A stretch of DNA of 64,000 nucleotides from Pseudomonas mosselii (lineage in GTDB: Bacteria; Pseudomonadota; Gammaproteobacteria; Pseudomonadales; Pseudomonadaceae), in assembly GCF_003205295.1 (NCBI RefSeq), contig NZ_QJRP01000010.1, positions 62,001 to 126,000 of the forward strand. Direction: 5' to 3'. Below, piece by piece: positions 58,232 through 64,000 of this stretch. Under the pieces are notes generated by a model. That model ran no database searches. It worked only from the letters and a program-made list of their open reading frames with translations, and was not told the DNA's origin. The position numbers and the translations under genes were made by a program. Numbering within the stretch: position 1 is the first letter of the stretch; every line of letters begins with the position of its first letter.

Positions 58232-59521
58232 TTACCACAGAGCCACGCTGTAGCTCACCAGCAGCCGCACTTCGTCCGCTTCGCGGGTGAAGTTGGAGCG
58301 GAAGGTGGCGTTGCGCAGGCGCACGGCGACGTTCTTCAACGGGCCGCTTTGTACCACGTACTTCAGTTCGGTGTTGCGTTCCCACTCCTTGCCCTCGCCA
58401 CCGGCGGCGCGGCTGACGTTGTCGCCGCTGATGTAGCGGGTCATGAAGGTCAGGCCGGGGATGCCGAGGGCTGCGAAGTTGTAGTCGTAGCGCGCCTGCC
58501 AGGAGCGTTCGTCTCTGCCGGCGAAGTCGTTGATCTGGACGAAGTTGACCAGGTACGGGTCGGCGCCATCGACGTAGGGGAAGGCGCTGTCGCCGGACAG
58601 CTGCTGCCAGGCGCCGCTGAGCTTGTGCCCGCCCAGGGTGTAGCTGAGCATGCCGTTGACGGTGGTGTTGTCGATCTTGCCGGCCTTGGCCGCTCCGGCG
58701 TCGTCGCTGATCGCCAGGCGCAGGTCGGCGCCGAAGGTGCCCGGGCCCCAGGGCTGGGTGGCGAGCAGGCCGATGAAGTGCTGGCGGTAGATATCGTCGA
58801 GCTGGGCGAAGTGGTAGCTGCCGGTGATGCGGTCGGTGAACTGGTAGTCCAGGCCGCCCATGTCGAAGTTGTCGGCGCTGAAGGTGCCGCCGAACCGGCC
58901 GTTCTTGTTGTTCAGGGCCAGGTCTTCCCAGTTGCTGTCGTCGCGGTCCTTGGCCTTTTCCAGGCGCCCGCCGGTGAAGGTCAGGCCCTTTATCTCCTTC
59001 GAGGTGACCAGACCGCCTTCGAAGGTCTGCGGCAGGATGCGCCCGTCGTTGGGCTGCAGGGTCGGCAGCTCGGGGATCAGCGTGCCGATCTTCAGCTCGG
59101 TCTGCGAGACCTTGACCTTGCCGGTGAGGCCCAGCTTGGAGTACTCGTCGGCTGCCTTGCCGTTGTCGTGTGTCGGCAACAGGCCGGTGCCTGTGCGGTC
59201 CTTGCTGGAGTCGAGCTTGACCCCGACCATGCCCAGCGCGTCCAGGCCGAAGCCCACGGTGCCCTCGGTGTAGCCGGACTCGAAATTGAGCATGAACCCC
59301 TGGGCCCATTCGTCGCGCTTGGATTGCTGCGCGCTGGTGCCATCGCGGAAGTCGCGGTTGAAGTACATGTTGCGGGTTTCGAAGGTGGCCGTGCTGTCTT
59401 CGAAGAAGGCGGCCTGGCTGATAGGCGCGACACCGGCAAGGGCGACGGCGCTGGCGAGGGCGGAAGGTCGGGCGGCGAATGAACGGATAGGCGCGAACGC
59501 CTGCGGCTGCATGGACAGCAT
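58232..59521 (-). CDS. opdH: OprD-family porin of the tricarboxylate operon (OpdH-like)
   Basis: A 429-residue precursor of the OprD/OpdK porin family; OpdH of P. aeruginosa takes up tricarboxylates such as cis-aconitate. Signal region to ISQAA, then FFEDSTATFETRNMYFNRDFRDG, RDEWAQGFMLNFESGYTEGTVGFGLDALG and the loop text of the family. The start at 59521 has GGAG 9 bases upstream; the upstream ATG at 59536 has no such site. First gene of the operon with tctCBA, divergent from tctD. Confidence 0.9.
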   Translation of the reverse strand: MLSMQPQAFAPIRSFAARPSALASAVALAGVAPISQAAFFEDSTATFETRNMYFNRDFRDGTSAQQSKRDEWAQGFMLNFESGYTEGTVGFGLDALGMVGVKLDSSKDRTGTGLLPTHDNGKAADEYSKLGLTGKVKVSQTELKIGTLIPELPTLQPNDGRILPQTFEGGLVTSKEIKGLTFTGGRLEKAKDRDDSNWEDLALNNKNGRFGGTFSADNFDMGGLDYQFTDRITGSYHFAQLDDIYRQHFIGLLATQPWGPGTFGADLRLAISDDAGAAKAGKIDNTTVNGMLSYTLGGHKLSGAWQQLSGDSAFPYVDGADPYLVNFVQINDFAGRDERSWQARYDYNFAALGIPGLTFMTRYISGDNVSRAAGGEGKEWERNTELKYVVQSGPLKNVAVRLRNATFRSNFTREADEVRLLVSYSVALW

Positions 59522-59539
59522 CGTCGGTGACTCCATTTA

Positions 59540-59547
59540 TTGTTCTT
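59540..59547 (-). promoter_or_regulatory. Candidate Hfq/Crc CA motif before opdH
   Basis: AAGAACAA on the minus strand fits AAnAAnAA and lies 18-26 bases before the chosen start, directly upstream of the ribosome site. Confidence 0.5.
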
Positions 59548-59720
59548 ATGTGTTGCACCTTGCTGGTGCTTTTTGCGGCGCGCGGGGCGACCGTGGTGCG
59601 ATGCTAGGCAACCAACCTTTCGCTAACCTTTCAGCGTGAAAGGTTTCCGGCGAGGGCTTCACAGCACCCGCCACGGGGTTACACTCCGCGCAAAAAGCCC
59701 AGCCAAACAGGGAGAATCCG

Positions 59721-60392
59721 ATGCGTGTGCTGCTGGTCGAAGACCATCTGCAACTGGCCGAAAGCGTGGCCCAGGCCCTCAAGAGCCAGGGCCTGACCGT
59801 GGATGTGCTGCATGACGGCGTGGCCGCCGACCTGGCCTTGGCCAGCGAGGACTACGCCGTGGCGGTGCTGGATGTCGGCCTGCCGCGCCTGGACGGCTTC
59901 GAGGTGCTGGCGCGCCTGCGCGGGCGCGGCAAGACCCTGCCAGTGTTGATGCTCACCGCCCGCAGCGATGTGAAGGACCGTGTGCACGGCCTGAACCTGG
60001 GCGCCGACGACTACCTGGCCAAGCCCTTCGAGCTGACCGAGCTGGAAGCGCGGGTCAAGGCCCTGCTGCGCCGCAGCGTGCTTGGTGGCGAGCGCCAGCA
60101 GCGCTGCGGCCCGCTGGTCTATGACCTGGATACCCGGCGCTTCAGCCTGGGCAGCGAGCCGCTGACCCTGACCCAGCGTGAGCAGAGCGTGCTCGAGGCG
60201 CTGATCGCCCGCCCTGGTCGGGTGATGAGCAAGGAACAGCTGGCGGCCCAGGTGTTCGGCCTCGACGAGGAGGCCAGCCCCGACGCCATCGAGATCTACA
60301 TCCACCGCCTGCGCAAGAAGCTCGACGGCCACCCGGTGGCCATCGTCACCTTCCGTGGCCTGGGCTACCTGCTCGAGCACCGCGATGCGTGA
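59721..60392 (+). CDS. tctD: TctD, OmpR-type response regulator for tricarboxylate uptake
   Basis: A 223-residue OmpR-family regulator. Receiver with phosphoacceptor Asp in VLDVGLPRLDG (about residue 51), LMLTARSDVKDRVHGLNLGADDYLAKPF, and a winged HTH with QREQSVLEALIARPGRVMSKEQL and IEIYIHRLRKKL. Divergent from opdH across a 199-base gap, and overlapping tctE by 8 bases. It should activate the tct operon on tricarboxylates. Confidence 0.94.
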   Translation: MRVLLVEDHLQLAESVAQALKSQGLTVDVLHDGVAADLALASEDYAVAVLDVGLPRLDGFEVLARLRGRGKTLPVLMLTARSDVKDRVHGLNLGADDYLAKPFELTELEARVKALLRRSVLGGERQQRCGPLVYDLDTRRFSLGSEPLTLTQREQSVLEALIARPGRVMSKEQLAAQVFGLDEEASPDAIEIYIHRLRKKLDGHPVAIVTFRGLGYLLEHRDA

Positions 60393-61764
60393 CAACGGCA
60401 GCCTGCGCGGGCGCTTGCTGGGCAACCTGGCGCTGCTGCTGGTGGTGCTGATGCTGGCCAGCGGCCTGAGCGCCTACTGGAACGGCCGCGAAGCCGCCGA
60501 CACCGCCTATGACCGGACCCTGCTGGCATCGGCGCGGACCATTGCCGCCGGCCTGTCGCAGCGCGACGGCACCCTTAGCGCTGACGTGCCCTACGTGGCC
60601 CTGGACACCTTCGCCTACGACAGCGCCGGGCGCATCTACTACCAGGTGCTGGACATCCACCAGAAGCTGATTTCCGGCTACGAGAACCTGCCGCCCCCGC
60701 CACCGGGCACGCCGCGTACCGACGACTATCCGGCGCTGGCGCGCTTCTACAACGCCACCTACCTGGGCCAGGACGTGCGCGTGGTCAGCCTGCTCAAGGC
60801 GGTGAGCGAGCCGAACATGAACGGCATGGCCGAGATCCGCGTGGCCGAGACCGAGGAGGCACGGGTGCGCATGGCCCGCGGGCTGATGGCCGACACCCTG
60901 CTGCGCCTGGGCATGCTGGCCTTCGGCGCGCTGGTGATGGTGTGGTTCGCGGTAAGTGCCGCGCTGCGCCCGCTGGAGCGCTTGCGCACGGCTGTGGAGG
61001 AGCGCCAACCGGACGACCTGCGCGCCTTGCCGGTGGTCCAGGTACAGCGCGAGCTGGGGCCGCTGGTGCGCGGGCTCAATCACTTCACCGAGCGCTTGCG
61101 CGGCCAGTTCGAGCGCCAGGCGCAGTTCATCGCCGACGCCGCCCACGAGCTGCGCACGCCGCTGGCGGCGCTCAAGGCGCGGGTCGAACTGGGGCTGCGC
61201 TCACGGGAGCCCGATGAATGGCGCAAGACCCTGGAAGCGGCTGCCCAGGGCACCGACCGACTCACCCACCTGGCCAACCAGCTGCTGTCATTGGCACGGG
61301 TGGAGAACGGCGCCCGGGCCATCGCCGAGGGCGGCGCCCAGCGCCTGGACCTGAGCCAGCTGGCCCGTGAACTAGGCATGGCCATGGCGCCCCTGGCCCA
61401 TGCCCGCGGTGTCGCCCTGGCGCTGGAGGCCGAGGCGCCGGTATGGCTCAAGGGCGAGCCGACCCTGCTCAACGAACTGCTCAGCAACCTGGTGGACAAC
61501 GCCCTGGCCCACACCCCGCCCGGTGGCGACGTGGTCCTGCGGGTGCTGGAGCCTGCCGTGCTCGAAGTCGAGGACGACGGGCCGGGGATTCCCGAGGATG
61601 AGCGTGAGCGGGTGTTCGAGCGCTTCTATCGGCGCAGCGCGCAGGGTAGCGGGCTGGGGTTGGCCATCGTCGGCGAGATATGCCGGGCGCACCTGGCGCA
61701 GATCAGCCTGCACGACGGCGAGCGTGGCGGGCTGAAGGTGCGGGTGAGTTTTATCGCGGATTGA
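60385..61764 (+). CDS. tctE: TctE, sensor histidine kinase for tricarboxylates
   Basis: A 459-residue kinase with two membrane helices (about residues 10-30 and 165-190) around a periplasmic 2CSK_N-type sensor, a short HAMP, the H-box FIADAAHELRTPLAALKARVEL, and N, G1 and G2 boxes (LLSNLVDNALAHT, EDDGPGIP, GSGLGLAIVGEIC). The start overlaps the tctD stop (ATGCGTGA). It pairs with TctD. Confidence 0.93.
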   Translation: MRDNGSLRGRLLGNLALLLVVLMLASGLSAYWNGREAADTAYDRTLLASARTIAAGLSQRDGTLSADVPYVALDTFAYDSAGRIYYQVLDIHQKLISGYENLPPPPPGTPRTDDYPALARFYNATYLGQDVRVVSLLKAVSEPNMNGMAEIRVAETEEARVRMARGLMADTLLRLGMLAFGALVMVWFAVSAALRPLERLRTAVEERQPDDLRALPVVQVQRELGPLVRGLNHFTERLRGQFERQAQFIADAAHELRTPLAALKARVELGLRSREPDEWRKTLEAAAQGTDRLTHLANQLLSLARVENGARAIAEGGAQRLDLSQLARELGMAMAPLAHARGVALALEAEAPVWLKGEPTLLNELLSNLVDNALAHTPPGGDVVLRVLEPAVLEVEDDGPGIPEDERERVFERFYRRSAQGSGLGLAIVGEICRAHLAQISLHDGERGGLKVRVSFIAD

Positions 61765-61785
61765 TGTGTTGTCCCTACAGCCCTA

Positions 61786-61848
61786 TTCGCGGGTAAACCC
61801 GCTCCCACAGGGAGGCTGGTGACTGTGGGAGCGGGTTTACCCGCGAAG
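61786..61848. repeat. REP pair (inverted), GCGGGTAAACCCGC family
   Basis: Compact inverted copies at 61786-61812 and 61823-61848, only 10 bases apart. It lies between convergent tctE and HDOD genes and would form a strong hairpin in either transcript. Confidence 0.9.
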
Positions 61849-61871
61849 GGGGCGGCGCAGACGGGGCTCGA

Positions 61872-62678
61872 TCAGCGCAGCATGCTGCGCGCATCCAGCA
61901 ACTCGGCGATATCCAGCTCGGTGCCGTAGGGCAGCCCCAGGTGGCGGTAGGCGGGCAGGGCGGCCAGGGGCCGGCTGCGCTCGCGCTGGCTGATGCAGCG
62001 GGCGATCTGCACGATGTCGATGTAGTCGATCTGGTCGGTGCGCCGGTCCAGGTCCTGCACCTGGCTGGGCACGTTGACCAGCTGTTCGGGGAATTCCCAG
62101 GCGCTGAGGATCTTGTCGCCCAGCACCGGCTGGATCTGCTCGATGACGAAGTGCAGGCAGATCGGGTCGGACAGCAGCTCGTTGTGCTCCTCGGCATAGA
62201 TCAGCACCGGCAGGGCGCCGATCTGGTGCACCAGGCCGCCGAGGGTGGCCTGGTCGGGCTTGAGCTGGGTGTAGCGCCGGCACAGTTCATAGCTGATGCC
62301 CGCGACTTCCAGGCTGTTGGCCCAGATATCCCGCAGCTTGTGCTCCACCGCCGGGGCGCGGGCATGGAAGATCTGCTCGATCACCAGGCCGATGGCCAGG
62401 TTGCAGCTGTAGTTGATGCCCAGGCGGGTGATGGCGGTGTGCAGGTCGGTAACTTCGACGGCGGCGCGCATCAGCGGGCTGTTGACCACCTTGATCAGGC
62501 GGGCCGACAGCGCGGCGTCGCGGCCGATCACCTTGCTCAGGGCGGAAACGCTGATCTCGCTGTCTTCGGCGGCTTCGCGGATGCTCAGGGCGACTTCCGG
62601 CAGCGTCGGCAGCACCAGGTCGTCCCGGTCGATGGCGGCGAGCAGTTGCGCTTGGACCTTCTCGGCCAGCTTGTTCAT
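61872..62678 (-). CDS. HDOD-domain protein
   Basis: A 268-residue protein consisting almost wholly of an HDOD domain: LPTLPEVALSIREAAEDSEISVSALSKVIGRDAALSARLIKVVNSPL is the diagnostic start, followed by AITRLGINYSCNLAIGLVIEQIF and LGGLVHQIGALPVLIYAEEHNE. HDOD proteins take part in signalling and cell-cycle or motility control without a clear catalytic activity. The start at 62678 is chosen because it begins just before the domain. It lies downstream of ygfZ. Confidence 0.9.
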   Translation of the reverse strand: MNKLAEKVQAQLLAAIDRDDLVLPTLPEVALSIREAAEDSEISVSALSKVIGRDAALSARLIKVVNSPLMRAAVEVTDLHTAITRLGINYSCNLAIGLVIEQIFHARAPAVEHKLRDIWANSLEVAGISYELCRRYTQLKPDQATLGGLVHQIGALPVLIYAEEHNELLSDPICLHFVIEQIQPVLGDKILSAWEFPEQLVNVPSQVQDLDRRTDQIDYIDIVQIARCISQRERSRPLAALPAYRHLGLPYGTELDIAELLDARSMLR

Positions 62679-62733
62679 GGACTTCTCTACGGCAAAGGTG
62701 GTGCAGCCCCGGCATGACGCCGGGGCGGGCTGG

Positions 62734-63675
62734 TCAGCGCTGGATTTCCCGGTCGCGGTCCAGTTCGTAAGGCAGGTCGAGCAGCGACAGGCGCGGGCCT
62801 TCGAGGCTGCCCAGGTGCAGGTTGTCGTCCGCCACCGCCTCGGCGCTGAGTACGGCCAGCAGTTCGACGGCACTGCTGGTGCTGGCACCGATCACCACCT
62901 CGCCGACCGACGAGCCGTGGGTTGGCGAGAAGATCTCGGTACCCGGCTCGGGTACCGCTGTCTCGGCCAGCGCCAGGCGATACTGGCGACGTTTGAGCTT
63001 GCCCAGGTATTGCATGCGGGCGACGATTTCCTGGCCGGTGTAGCAGCCTTTCTTGAAGCTCACGCCATCGACGGCCTGCAGGTTGATCATCTGCGGGATG
63101 AACAGTTCGCGGGTCGGGCCCATTACCTGGCCGATGCCGGCGCGGACCTGGCCCAGCAGCCAGTCGTTGAGTTTGCCCTCGGGCAGCGTGGCGGCCAGTT
63201 TCCCGGCAACGGCGCCAGCCTGGTCGGCAGGCACCCACAGTTCGACCCGGCCGGCCGAGGCGCGGACGGCAATCAGACCATCATGACGGGCGGTCGCACC
63301 GGCCTCGTCCGCCACGGACAGGCCCAGGGCCTGCAGGACGGCGTCGCCCTGCTGCAGGCCAAAGCGCGTCCAGGCGGCGGTGTCGTCGCTCAGCGTGGCC
63401 TTGGAGAACACCGCGTACTTCTTCAGGTCGGCCAACTGCGCCTCGAGCAGCTCGCGGGCCATGGCCAGCAGGTAGCCATTGCCCTCGGGCAGGATACGGA
63501 AGCTCGACTGCATGCGGCCCTTGACCATGCAGCGGGCGCCGAGGCTCGCGTGCTCGTCGCTGAGGTAACTGATGTTGCAGGTCAGCTGACCTTGCAGGAA
63601 CTTGCCGGCGTCGGAGCCGCGGACGGCGAGGATGCCCTCATGGGAGAGGGTACAGAAGAAAGCGGAATCGGCCAT
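62734..63675 (-). CDS. ygfZ: YgfZ, folate-binding iron-sulfur cluster protein
   Basis: A 313-residue protein of the GcvT-like fold that supports repair or assembly of some iron-sulfur enzymes with tetrahydrofolate. The signature K-G-C-Y-T-G-Q-E is intact (FKKGCYTGQEIVARMQ). It is divergent from sdhE, the succinate dehydrogenase flavin factor, as in many gammaproteobacteria. Confidence 0.95.
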   Translation of the reverse strand: MADSAFFCTLSHEGILAVRGSDAGKFLQGQLTCNISYLSDEHASLGARCMVKGRMQSSFRILPEGNGYLLAMARELLEAQLADLKKYAVFSKATLSDDTAAWTRFGLQQGDAVLQALGLSVADEAGATARHDGLIAVRASAGRVELWVPADQAGAVAGKLAATLPEGKLNDWLLGQVRAGIGQVMGPTRELFIPQMINLQAVDGVSFKKGCYTGQEIVARMQYLGKLKRRQYRLALAETAVPEPGTEIFSPTHGSSVGEVVIGASTSSAVELLAVLSAEAVADDNLHLGSLEGPRLSLLDLPYELDRDREIQR

Positions 63676-63808
63676 GGGTCATCGCGGTAGCTAGAGACTG
63701 GCGGCCATCATAGAACGCCGGTAACAAAATAGGTAGGTGACTAGACCAACGCCTTGTGCCGCTTGGTTCGCTGCGCGGTATACTGCGCGACCACTCGAGG
63801 AGGGCCCC

Positions 63809-64000
63809 ATGGTCGAACAAACTGAACTCAATCGGCTTTTCTGGCACAGCCGCCGCGGCATGCTGGAACTGGACGTGCTGCTGGTACCTTTCACCCAGGA
63901 GGTCTACCCGAGCCTGAGCGAAGCCGACCGCGAGCTGTACCGTCGCCTGCTGACCTGTGAGGATCAGGACATGTTCGGCTGGTTCATGGAGCGCAGCGAG
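63809..64000 (+). CDS. sdhE: SdhE, FAD assembly factor (3' end outside window)
   Basis: The first 64 codons of a small protein of the SdhE/CptB family, which helps attach FAD to succinate dehydrogenase. The family motif RRGMLELD (residues 16-23) and [14 protein letters not shown] are present. AGGAGGG precedes the ATG by 6 bases. The stop lies beyond the window edge. Divergent from ygfZ. Confidence 0.92.
   Translation, partial: MVEQTELNRLFWHSRRGMLELDVLLVPFTQEVYPSLSEADRELYRRLLTCEDQDMFGWFMERSE

Noticed and set aside
1..64000. A CRISPR array or prophage in the window.
   Set aside because: The only regular short-period repeat is the 39-bp coding repeat at 20.5 kb, which has no spacers, and no phage structural, integrase or lysis genes were seen.

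Overview
The window reads as a GC-rich chromosomal segment of a Pseudomonas, most probably of the P. putida group. The evidence is near-verbatim recall of TtgR, TtgABC and PhaG, REP elements with the GCGGGTAAACCCGCTCCCACAGG core typical of P. putida, and a gene order (porin, ttgCBA, ttgR, DHA2 pump; dicarboxylate permease, sigma-54 two-component pair, bglX; phaG; ung; tct genes) that from memory follows the P. putida KT2440 PP_1383-PP_1420 neighbourhood. No prophage, large island or CRISPR array was seen. Accessory material consists of small insertions between core genes.

Layout. 1-2.6 kb: tail of a Crp/Fnr regulator, a LysR regulator and an OprD-type porin. 2.9-9.6 kb: the RND efflux operon ttgABC with its divergent repressor ttgR and the TtgR operator. 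9.6-20.4 kb: small metabolic and regulatory units, namely a DHA2 exporter, oxaloacetate decarboxylase, a LysR/metallo-hydrolase/NAD-binding group, a LysR/AruI-like ThDP decarboxylase pair, and AraC/ABM monooxygenase with a perfect 34-bp palindrome between them, then a flavin reductase. 20.4-22.4 kb: a secreted peptide gene made of 39-bp tandem repeats, and a Fic protein with paired operators at its start. 22.4-29.6 kb: a KgtP-like permease with a sigma-54 promoter, its likely DctB/DctD-type two-component system, and bglX. 29.7-32.7 kb: TPM protein, methyltransferase and a HicA-like/HTH gene pair behind an 18-bp palindrome.

32.7-44.9 kb is an iron-uptake district. It holds two complete cell-surface signalling sets (FecI-type sigma, FecR-type anti-sigma, TonB receptor with signalling domain), one heme-type and one siderophore-type, the latter with a periplasmic Fes-like esterase. 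Between them lie a SIR2-like protein, a glycerophosphodiesterase and a MITE-like element with 22-bp inverted ends. 45-54 kb: truncated antitoxin, SulP transporter, tRNA-Gly(CCC), phaG, rsuA, a CWC protein, a diguanylate cyclase, a Tyr-rich lipoprotein, an acyl-CoA hydrolase and ung. 54-61.8 kb: tricarboxylate uptake (opdH-tctCBA plus an AbrB-family gene) with divergent tctDE. The window closes with an HDOD protein, ygfZ and the 5' part of sdhE.

Common themes. Inverted REP pairs mark many gene ends. A-rich AAnAAnAA motifs, the known Hfq/Crc target, lie just before the starts of five carbon-uptake or catabolic genes, suggesting shared catabolite repression. Fur-box-like sequences precede the sigma genes and the heme-type receptor. 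Functional assignments come from recognised protein motifs and remembered family sequences; no database search was run.
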